From Corynebacterium durum (GTDB lineage: Bacteria; Actinomycetota; Actinomycetes; Mycobacteriales; Mycobacteriaceae): DNA of 64,000 bases. The notes under the pieces were generated by a model. It saw only the letters and a list, made by a program, of their open reading frames with translations. It had not been told where the DNA came from and did not search any database. The stretch spans positions 1,550,001-1,614,000 of the forward strand of contig NZ_CP047200.1 of assembly GCF_030408675.1 (NCBI RefSeq), read 5' to 3'. Position 1 is the stretch's first letter, and every line of letters starts with the position of its first letter. Of this stretch, positions 55,222 to 62,549 are shown piece after piece. The translations under genes were made by a program, and so were the position numbers.

Positions 55222-55965
55222 CTATTCACGGTTAATTGCTGCAATCCCGACGGCGATGCCCACTCCGGCGAGGGTTACTGCGGAGAGCACACCGTAAAGT
55301 ATGGCCTGGTCGCTAGTGAGTCCTTGATCAAGCAGTATGCGCAGGGCTTGGACGAGCCAGTTGGCCGGGTTGACGGTAGCCGCGGTGCGCATCCACTGTG
55401 GCCCATAATCAAGTGGGATGAGCAGTCCGGACAGTATCAGCAGGGGGAAGATCAGGGTTTGTTGGACTCCCCAGAACAGCCAGTCGTGGTTTTTGCTGGC
55501 CAGCGCTAGCGCGTAGGAGAGAGCACCGAGTCCCACACCAAAGATGGCCAAGAGAATGACGCCGAGAATAAAACCGGATACGGTGACGTGGTAGCCGAAT
55601 GGTAGTGCAACCAGCACAATAATGAGGGCCTGCACCGCGGTGGGCAGTAGTTCCTTGCATGCCCGCCCGATCAAGAGCGACGATCGGGAAAGCGGCGCGA
55701 CGAGGGTGCGTTCGTGGGCACCGCTCATCATGTCGTAGAGCAGGTTTGATCCAGTGGCACCACTGCCGAAGAGCACAATCATGACCAGGACTCCTGGGAC
55801 GAACCAACGTAACGTCTCCCCCGCTGGCTGCCCAGATTGTCCCACGAGTAGTGGGCCAAATATCCCGAGGAAAACCAGGGGTTGGACGAGACTGAAGATG
55901 AGGCTGAAAGGGTCTCTAAGTAATGGTCTGAGTTCTCGTACACAAACGTTCCAGGTGTCTTTCAT
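55222..55965 (-). CDS. ABC-2 type transporter permease (DrrB-like)
   Basis: A 247-residue exporter permease with six membrane helices and the ABC-2 pattern: an N-terminal RELRPLLRDPFSLIFSLVQPLVF segment, and LILSGLLIPLDYGPQWM before the last helices. The ATG overlaps the ATPase stop (ATGA), so the two make one exporter. The substrate could be a drug, lipid or antibiotic; nothing in the window decides this. Confidence 0.9.
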   Translation of the reverse strand: MKDTWNVCVRELRPLLRDPFSLIFSLVQPLVFLGIFGPLLVGQSGQPAGETLRWFVPGVLVMIVLFGSGATGSNLLYDMMSGAHERTLVAPLSRSSLLIGRACKELLPTAVQALIIVLVALPFGYHVTVSGFILGVILLAIFGVGLGALSYALALASKNHDWLFWGVQQTLIFPLLILSGLLIPLDYGPQWMRTAATVNPANWLVQALRILLDQGLTSDQAILYGVLSAVTLAGVGIAVGIAAINRE

Positions 55966-56933
55966 GAGTGGTCTCCTGATTCGCGAAGTGACGTTCCGGT
56001 AAGTGCTAGGAACACGTCGTCAAGGGTGGGTGGCACAGCGGTGACGCGTCGAACGGGAATGTCCGCAGCGTCGAAAAGCGCCAGTAGTTGTGGTAGGGCC
56101 TGACACCCATGAACTGCGGTGAGTGTGATGGTGGTGGTATCCACAGTGAGGCTGGAGGAATCGGGTACGACTTGCTTGACGATGCCTACCGCACGCTGGA
56201 TGTCTGCAAGGTTCATCAGGTCAAGGGTCAGGATGTCGCCCGCATAGCGTTGTTTCAACATGGTGGCGGGGGCGTCGGCAATGATGTGCCCCTTGTCCAT
56301 GACCATGATGCGTTCAGCGTACTGGTCTGCCTCTTCCAGATAGTGCGTGGTGACGAAAACGGTGGTGCCGTAATGTTCGCGCAGATTGGTGATGTGTTTC
56401 CACAGGTTGGCGCGGCTTTGCGGGTCGAGGCCGGTGGAGGGTTCGTCAAGGAAGATGAGCTGTGGGGAATGCATGAGACCCAGAGCTATGTCGAGTCGCC
56501 GCCGTTGACCACCAGAGAGGCGTTGGACGGTGGTGCGCACGCAGGATTCGAGTCCCAGCGTTGTGATCAAGTCATCCGCACGTGTCCTGGCTGCGGCCGT
56601 GGACATCCCGTAAAAGGCACCTTGACTGACCAGTTCGTCGCGGACGCGTTGTGGCAGGCTGCCGCTGCTGTTCTGGCCCACATAGCCGATGTGTGCGCGT
56701 ACCTTGTGTGGCTGGGTCCGTGTGTTGTAACCACACACGATTGCCTCACCGCTGGAGGGCGCGATCAGGGTGGTGAGCATGCGTATCGACGTCGTTTTGC
56801 CCGCGCCGTTCGGCCCGAGGAACGCCACCATTTCACCCTGCTGTACCGCAAAGTTCAGGTCTGTAACCGAATTGGTTGTAGCTTTGGCGAAACGCTTGGT
56901 CAGATTATGCGTTTCAATGATGGATTCTGACAT
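55962..56933 (-). CDS. ABC exporter ATP-binding protein (DrrA/CcmA type)
   Basis: A 323-residue ATPase with Walker A GPNGAGKTT, signature LSGGQRRRLD, Walker B LIFLDEPSTGLD and a switch His in VFVTTHYLEEAD. The C-terminal domain of about 90 residues is the regulatory part typical of DrrA-like proteins. ATG 56933 (MSESIIETHNL) is chosen; the frame extension to 56963 overlaps the divergent gene's upstream region. It pairs with the downstream permease and is divergent from a WYL regulator that may control it. Confidence 0.92.
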   Translation of the reverse strand: MSESIIETHNLTKRFAKATTNSVTDLNFAVQQGEMVAFLGPNGAGKTTSIRMLTTLIAPSSGEAIVCGYNTRTQPHKVRAHIGYVGQNSSGSLPQRVRDELVSQGAFYGMSTAAARTRADDLITTLGLESCVRTTVQRLSGGQRRRLDIALGLMHSPQLIFLDEPSTGLDPQSRANLWKHITNLREHYGTTVFVTTHYLEEADQYAERIMVMDKGHIIADAPATMLKQRYAGDILTLDLMNLADIQRAVGIVKQVVPDSSSLTVDTTTITLTAVHGCQALPQLLALFDAADIPVRRVTAVPPTLDDVFLALTGTSLRESGDHS

Positions 56934-56995
56934 GCCCCGCACGCTAACAACCCATGCGGTCATTTCTTGTCCGCATGGCGTGCAACACTAGCATC

Positions 56996-57979
56996 ATGAC
57001 TGATGTGACGTCCCGTATTCTCCGCCTACTCACCCTGCTGCAATCGCATCGGCACTGGTCAGGGCCTGAACTAGCCACCACACTCAATGTGACAGAAAGA
57101 ACAATTCGCCGTGATGTTGATCGATTGCGTGAGCTTGGGTACAGGATTGACTCGCTCGCAGGAAGTGATGGCGGCTACCGCCTAGAGTCCGGAACTGGCA
57201 TGCCTCCACTGCTGCTCACTGACGACGAAGCCGTCGCCATGGCCATTGGCCTGCGCATTACTGCATCCCAGCAGCTCATCACCGAAGTTGATGCCACAAT
57301 CACAGCGTTGACCAAGCTGGAACGCATGCTCCCGGCGCGGCTGCGGCGGCGAGTATCTGCTCTCAACGCAGCAATCAATAAGGCAACATCATTTCAGCAG
57401 GATACTGGGGTATCTGCAGAGACTCTGGGGTTGCTCGCTGTGGCGTGCCGTACCCATGAGCGGGTGCGTTTTAGGTACACCTCTGCATCAGGCGAGGTGA
57501 CACATCGCCTGGCGGATCCGTATGTCTTAGTACCTAAGGTTCAGCGCTGGTATGTGCTCTGCTGGGATGAAGGGCGTGATGATTGGCGGACGTTTCGTGT
57601 TGATCGGCTTTCTGGGCTGGAGCTGACTGGAGTGCGGTGCGAGCCGCGCGAGCTGGATGCGCGAGACGTCGAAAAGCGACTGATGTTTCCTGCAAGAAAG
57701 CAGCGACGCAGGCATGAAGTGCAGGTAACTGTGGCACTGTCTGCGGAGGAAGCACAGGCGAAGTTCGGTCGATGGGTGCCGGAGATTGAGAAAGTTGGTG
57801 AAAACCAGTCGCGGTGGTGCGTGCAAGTTGTGGATACCTATGAGCTTGTACACGCATTGTGGTGGATGCCCACTGGGGTTGATTACACGGTTGAGGTAGC
57901 CGAACCACTACGTTCAGCGTTTCAGGACGCCTTGGAAAGGATGACACAGGCGGCTGGCGGTGGACAGCTGTCGGCGTAG
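56996..57979 (+). CDS. HTH/WYL-domain transcriptional regulator
   Basis: A 327-residue DeoR-like regulator. The N-terminal helix-turn-helix (about 20-60; ELATTLNVTERTIRRDVDRL) is followed by a WYL domain (about 145-215) with PKVQRWYVLCWDEGRDDWRTFRVDRL, which includes the Trp-Tyr pair; in this family the third residue is Leu or a relative (here Val). WYL domains usually sense nucleic-acid or small-molecule ligands. ATG 56996 has no clear ribosome site. It is 62 bases from the divergent ABC exporter start, suggesting local control. Confidence 0.9.
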   Translation: MTDVTSRILRLLTLLQSHRHWSGPELATTLNVTERTIRRDVDRLRELGYRIDSLAGSDGGYRLESGTGMPPLLLTDDEAVAMAIGLRITASQQLITEVDATITALTKLERMLPARLRRRVSALNAAINKATSFQQDTGVSAETLGLLAVACRTHERVRFRYTSASGEVTHRLADPYVLVPKVQRWYVLCWDEGRDDWRTFRVDRLSGLELTGVRCEPRELDARDVEKRLMFPARKQRRRHEVQVTVALSAEEAQAKFGRWVPEIEKVGENQSRWCVQVVDTYELVHALWWMPTGVDYTVEVAEPLRSAFQDALERMTQAAGGGQLSA

Positions 57980-58026
57980 CTGGGCAGCGGCTGCATACAA
58001 TGCTCCGCTGAAAGCTATTGAAAACT

Positions 58027-58045
58027 AATGAAAATAGTTTCCATT
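58027..58045 (+). promoter_or_regulatory. Zur-like palindrome upstream of the Opp/MFS operon
   Basis: AATGAAAATAGTTTCCATT is a 19-base palindrome with seven of nine pairs matched. The inner 15 bases (58029-58043) match the actinobacterial Zur box TGAAAATCATTTTCA at 12 positions. It lies 131 bases before the start of the first ATPase gene and just upstream of a TACTGAT-type -10 (58061-58067), so it could block transcription when zinc is plentiful. Confidence 0.55.
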
Positions 58046-58175
58046 GATCTTTGGTTGCCATACTGATAACCTGGCCGGAGTTCTAATGAGTAATCACTTT
58101 CAATAGAGTATGCGTCAACAAATCTAAGATCTCAGGACGTTATCCCCGGCTCAGCAACGAAGAAGGGTGGTCACT

Positions 58176-58964
58176 ATGTCACCTATGGATAACACCGGTG
58201 GTGTTCTCACCATCAATGACTGCACCATATCGTTTGACGGAACCCCTGTCCTCCGTATCGACGCCCTTCACATTGACGACACTCCGCGCACCATAGCAGT
58301 ACTTGGGGTATCAGGGTCTGGAAAATCTACGCTCGCCGCGCTCATTGGCGACTATCTCAGCCCCGCGGCCGCTGTCACCGGCACATGCACGCGCAACGGC
58401 ACGGTCAGCATGGTGGCGCAGGATGCGTTCGGTGCACTCAATCCCTTGATGCCTGTGATCAAGCAAATCGCGCTCACCGCTGGAAGTATCGACGCTGCGA
58501 CGAACCTTCTGGAGTCCGTTGGCCTTAAGCAAGAGCTACACCAGCGATTTCCGCTGCAACTTTCCGGCGGCCAACGTCAGCGTGCCGCACTGGCCTTTGC
58601 CCTAGGGCCCTGCCCGCGCCTTATTCTCGCTGACGAAGTCACGTCCGCGTTGGACCCTGTTGCGACCGCCGATGTTGTGAGCACCCTGCGGTCCGTGCGC
58701 GACAACAACGACGCAACACTGCTGTTTATCACTCACGACCGCGGGGCAGCGGCCGCGCTGTGCGATCAGGCCATCATCATGATCCCCAACCAGGACGGTA
58801 GCCACCGTGCCCACCTGTGCACCGACGACGAATGGGCAGAGCTACGCTCACTCTTCGGTGCGGGACAACGCATCACTGACAGTTCTTTTGCCATGACTTC
58901 TTTTGCGATGACTGCCACAGCCGAGACGGGAGCTGAGAGCATGTCCGAGGTTTCAGCCCTGTGA
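58176..58964 (+). CDS. Peptide/nickel-type ABC importer ATPase 1 (DppD/NikD-like)
   Basis: A 262-residue ATPase of the Opp/Dpp/Nik class: Walker A GVSGSGKST, Q-loop VAQDAFGALNPLMPV, signature LSGGQRQRAALAFAL, Walker B LILADEVTSALD. It lacks the usual Opp C-terminal oligopeptide extension with Fe-S-type Cys residues. ATG 58176 has GAAGGG 8 bases upstream. First gene of an operon preceded by a Zur-like palindrome; its stop overlaps the next GTG. Confidence 0.92.
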   Translation: MSPMDNTGGVLTINDCTISFDGTPVLRIDALHIDDTPRTIAVLGVSGSGKSTLAALIGDYLSPAAAVTGTCTRNGTVSMVAQDAFGALNPLMPVIKQIALTAGSIDAATNLLESVGLKQELHQRFPLQLSGGQRQRAALAFALGPCPRLILADEVTSALDPVATADVVSTLRSVRDNNDATLLFITHDRGAAAALCDQAIIMIPNQDGSHRAHLCTDDEWAELRSLFGAGQRITDSSFAMTSFAMTATAETGAESMSEVSAL

Positions 58965-59752
58965 ATGATCACTTAGCCATTCAAATGGAGGATATCTCAT
59001 ACGAGCCAATCCTTCACAACATATCCATCAGCATCGCACCGAGTGAAAAAGTCGCGATCATTGGGCAATCCGGCGCCGGGAAAACCACACTTCTTCGCCT
59101 GCTCACTGGGGCGTACTGCCCCACCAGCGGCAGCGTCACTGAGGTAACACGCGGGCGATTCACCTACATCCCACAAGATCTCGACGCGAGCTTAAACCCG
59201 GCACTGTCAGTGGCGACTATTGTGACAGAACCAGTCGCTATTGCGCATGGGCGCGCTGCTGCGAGGAAAGCCAAGACTCGTGCGCAAGAACTTCTTGCCC
59301 AACTGGGTCTGGGTGCCGAGTTCCTGACACGTAAACCTGCGCATTTGTCTGGCGGCCAGCGCCAACGCGTCGGCATTGCCCGTGCTCTGATCACTGACCC
59401 GGAGATCATCTTTGCAGATGAAGCCCTCAGCGCTCTCGATGCCGACACACGGGAAATCGTCACAACTATGTTTGGTGACAACGATGCGACACTGATTTTG
59501 ATCACGCATGACCTCGCCGCAGCAACACTGTTGTGCGATAGGTGGGTCTTGCTGGATAACGGCACCATCGCCGAGGAAGGCACCATTCAATCCTTGTGGG
59601 ACACTACTCCCCCGGTTTCCCCGGCGCGGCAGGCGTTCCTTGATGCTGACCGCATCCTCCATCCCACTCTCTGGCACGACGACCACCGCATTGGATATTC
59701 CGCGAGTGAGCGACTGGCGGCAGACGTGCTGTCCGGCGAGGATGAAGTATGA
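58961..59752 (+). CDS. Peptide/nickel-type ABC importer ATPase 2 (DppF/NikE-like)
   Basis: A 263-residue ATPase with Walker A GQSGAGKTT, the Q-loop IPQDLDASLNPALSV typical of Dpp/Nik ATPases, signature LSGGQRQRVGIARAL and Walker B IIFADEALSALD. Together with the first ATPase it forms the heterodimeric motor. GTG start overlapping the previous stop (GTGA) and a stop overlapping the MFS start (ATGA) show tight translational coupling. Confidence 0.92.
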   Translation: MNDHLAIQMEDISYEPILHNISISIAPSEKVAIIGQSGAGKTTLLRLLTGAYCPTSGSVTEVTRGRFTYIPQDLDASLNPALSVATIVTEPVAIAHGRAAARKAKTRAQELLAQLGLGAEFLTRKPAHLSGGQRQRVGIARALITDPEIIFADEALSALDADTREIVTTMFGDNDATLILITHDLAAATLLCDRWVLLDNGTIAEEGTIQSLWDTTPPVSPARQAFLDADRILHPTLWHDDHRIGYSASERLAADVLSGEDEV

Positions 59753-61011
59753 GCGTGCTCCACGATGCCTCTCGTTTCCTCCGACTACCGCTGTTGGTGC
59801 AGTTGCTGTTGGTGACCCAGATGTTGTTCAACGTCGGTTTCTATTTGGTCGTTCCCTTCCTGGCCACATATATGACGGACAACCTGGCAGCCAGCGGCGC
59901 CATGATCGGCTTTATCCTGGGTTTACGTACCTTTAGTCAGCAGGGGCTGTTTTTCATTGGCGGTGGGTTGACGGATCGTTGCGGAATTAAACCGGTGCTT
60001 CTCTTCGGTATTGCCATCCGCGTTCTGGGCTTCGTAGTGACAGGAACTGCGCACTCGACCTTTCACATCATGGTGGGCGTTGTGCTCATTGGTTTCGCCG
60101 CCGCGTTGTTCTCACCAGCTGCGGAAACAGCCTTGGCAGTGTCTGGACGAGACGTGGAAAAAGCCAGAGTGATGACCCGCTCTGAACTTTTCGGCATGGA
60201 CGCGTTCTTTTCCCGCGTTGGCGCACTCACTGGCCCTCTACTTGGCGCCGAACTCATCGATGCAGGTTTTCACTTGACCTGTTTCGTGGCGGCCGGAATT
60301 TTCGCCTTCCTTTTTGTGAGCCACCTGCTGCTTATTCCAAGCGTACACACGGAATCAAGCAGCTCAATGCTGACTGGTTTTTCGTCAGTGCTGCGAAACC
60401 GTAGGTTCTTGGTCTTTGCGCTTGCATATTCGACGGGACTTGTGGCCTACAACCAGCAGTACTTGTCCCTGCCAGTGGAACTGACCCGGGAAACAGGGCA
60501 TGCTGACGCCCTAGGGTGGATGTTCGTATTTTCCAGCGTGTTTGTACTGACACTGCAAATGCCGCTCACACGACTGTCACGCTTGACCTCCTCTCACCGC
60601 GCTATCTGCCTCGGTTTTGCCTTGATGGCCTTAGGTTTTGCTGTAGTTGCGCTTGCTGCACCGCTTGCACCACTTCCTGGGCTGTGGGCGCTGGCACCGG
60701 CTGTGGCGATGCTTGTCCTGCTGCATGCCGGACAGATGATCGCCATCCCATTGTCCCGTGACCTGGTGGGCACCATTGGCGGTGAAAAGAACCTGGGCAG
60801 CTACTACGGATTCCTCAACTCCTTCGGTGGGGTCATGGTCCTGCTTAGTTCCCTGGTTGTGGGTCTGCTGCTTGACGACGCCGCAACAGTCGGTCCCCAC
60901 GCATCATTCCCGTGGCTGCTGCTTACTGTGCTTCTCGGAGCGTCGGCAGTTGTGATGCCTCGACTGGCGCGACATACACCACAAGCGCAGGTCAGCGCCG
61001 TACAACACTAG
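59749..61011 (+). CDS. Major facilitator superfamily transporter (MdtH-like exporter)
   Basis: A 420-residue protein with about 12 membrane helices. The GLRTFSQQGLFFIGGGLTDRCGIKPVLLFG segment is here cited in parts: GLRTFSQQG, GGLTDRCG and KPVLLFG, the MFS motif A region resembling MdtH-type drug exporters. Its place inside an Opp-type import operon, with coupled translation, suggests it exports what the importer brings back in metal-bound form. In S. aureus the MFS protein CntE exports staphylopine beside the CntABCDF importer. The substrate here is unknown. Confidence 0.9.
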   Translation: MSVLHDASRFLRLPLLVQLLLVTQMLFNVGFYLVVPFLATYMTDNLAASGAMIGFILGLRTFSQQGLFFIGGGLTDRCGIKPVLLFGIAIRVLGFVVTGTAHSTFHIMVGVVLIGFAAALFSPAAETALAVSGRDVEKARVMTRSELFGMDAFFSRVGALTGPLLGAELIDAGFHLTCFVAAGIFAFLFVSHLLLIPSVHTESSSSMLTGFSSVLRNRRFLVFALAYSTGLVAYNQQYLSLPVELTRETGHADALGWMFVFSSVFVLTLQMPLTRLSRLTSSHRAICLGFALMALGFAVVALAAPLAPLPGLWALAPAVAMLVLLHAGQMIAIPLSRDLVGTIGGEKNLGSYYGFLNSFGGVMVLLSSLVVGLLLDDAATVGPHASFPWLLLTVLLGASAVVMPRLARHTPQAQVSAVQH

Positions 61012-61024
61012 AAATGGAGAAATA

Positions 61025-62530
61025 ATGATGATACGGACAACACTGAAACAAGGACGTCGCTCTGCGTGCGCCTTCATCGCAGCGGTGGGCATCAGCGTGG
61101 CAGCAGCCGCCTGCACCACGCCTGAGGGCGGACAGAGCCAAGATAGTTCCAGCCTTGCCATATCGCTGCCATTCAAACCTGTGGCATCCCTGTCGCCGTT
61201 TTCCGATGACGCGGTACTGAACACTCGCATGGGGATCGCCGAAACCCTGGTCACACTAGACGCTGACGGCAAACCACAACCGAAGCTCGCTGAATCATGG
61301 ACAACCCCTGACCCCAACAAGGTGGTCTTCACCCTGCGCGACGGGATAAAATTTCACGACGGCACTCCAGTGAATGCAGAGAGCATAGTGACCTCCTTAC
61401 ACCACGCCTGGGATGCGCCAAGCCGCCCCAAAGGCTTAGGGAAAAAGGCTCTCACATTCGAAGCTACGGGCGATCGCGAAGTCACCGTCACCTCGGAGGT
61501 AGCCGACCCGATCCTCCCCCAACGTTTCGCCGACCCAGGAACCGTGATCCTCTCCCAAGACGCGTACACAGGTGATACCCCCACAGTCAAAGGACATGGT
61601 ACTGGACCTTTCCAGCTGTCAGAGGTGGATTCCACTTCAGCAACCGCTACCAAGTACGCAGACTACTGGGACGGAGCTCCAAAACTTGAACGCCTCACTG
61701 TGCGATTCATTGAAGACAGTAACGCCCGCGCAAATGCCATTCGCGCAGGCGAAGTCTCTATGGCCCAAGCAGTACCGATTGCCCAACTCGGTGAACTGCG
61801 CGACCTCACCATTGACTCAACCCCGCTTCCCCGCGGCGTGTACTTGCATCTGAACACCAGCAAAGGGGAATTCGCTGATCCTGCTATTCGTGCCGCAGCC
61901 GCACAAGCAGTTCGCCCTGATGCCATAGTAGACAGCATCTACGAAGGTCACGCTGGCAAAACGCATGGCAGCCTGTTTAACGAAAAAGCCGAATGGGCCT
62001 CCCATGTTGACTCCCACAACAACACTGACAACGCAGCAGACGCACACGGCAAGGCCATCACGCTAGTGACGTGGAAAGAACGTCCTGAGCTTGGTGAGGT
62101 AGCCTCCGTTGTTGCTGATCAACTCCGCGAAGCCGGATTCGAGGTAAACGTGGTGGTGCGTGACTATAAGTCCATGGAACCAGCGCTGCTGGGTGGTGAA
62201 TATGATGCCGTGATTGGCTCCCGCAACTACCAGTCCGGGGCAGCGGACCCTGTGTCCTTCCTGGCATCTGACTACACATGCGAAGGCTCCTACAACCTGT
62301 CGCGGTACTGCAACCCTGAGATAGATGAGGCCATCGCTAAGGCCGATGGCACCACCGACAATGAAGAACGGTACACGCAGGCAGCAGAGGTTGGAGCAAA
62401 GATCGTGGGCGACAATGCCGTCATCCCGCTTGCACATGAGTACTCCATCAACGCTTACAACACTGTCTCCAATCTAAACTTTGATCCCTTTGAGCGCCTG
62501 CTCGTCACCAAAGACACTGCCCACTCCTAA
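61025..62530 (+). CDS. Peptide/nickel/metallophore-type substrate-binding lipoprotein
   Basis: A 501-residue family-5 solute-binding protein, with a signal peptide and lipobox AAAC (Cys30), so it is anchored outside the membrane. Family segments include LAESWTTPDPNKVVFTLRDG in part (FTLRDGIKFHDGTPVNAES) and GHGTGPFQL, the latter like nickel and metallophore binders. It lies directly between the MFS transporter and the permease. ATG 61025 or 61028 follows GGAG at 6 or 9 bases. Ligand unknown: peptides, nickel or a metal-opine complex. Confidence 0.92.
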   Translation: MMIRTTLKQGRRSACAFIAAVGISVAAAACTTPEGGQSQDSSSLAISLPFKPVASLSPFSDDAVLNTRMGIAETLVTLDADGKPQPKLAESWTTPDPNKVVFTLRDGIKFHDGTPVNAESIVTSLHHAWDAPSRPKGLGKKALTFEATGDREVTVTSEVADPILPQRFADPGTVILSQDAYTGDTPTVKGHGTGPFQLSEVDSTSATATKYADYWDGAPKLERLTVRFIEDSNARANAIRAGEVSMAQAVPIAQLGELRDLTIDSTPLPRGVYLHLNTSKGEFADPAIRAAAAQAVRPDAIVDSIYEGHAGKTHGSLFNEKAEWASHVDSHNNTDNAADAHGKAITLVTWKERPELGEVASVVADQLREAGFEVNVVVRDYKSMEPALLGGEYDAVIGSRNYQSGAADPVSFLASDYTCEGSYNLSRYCNPEIDEAIAKADGTTDNEERYTQAAEVGAKIVGDNAVIPLAHEYSINAYNTVSNLNFDPFERLLVTKDTAHS

Positions 62531-62549
62531 CTGACTATGCCTGCGTGAT

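Noticed and set aside
56109-56930. 273-codon plus-strand frame across the ABC ATPase gene
   Set aside because: The opposite strand encodes all ABC motifs; the frame is a codon-bias shadow.
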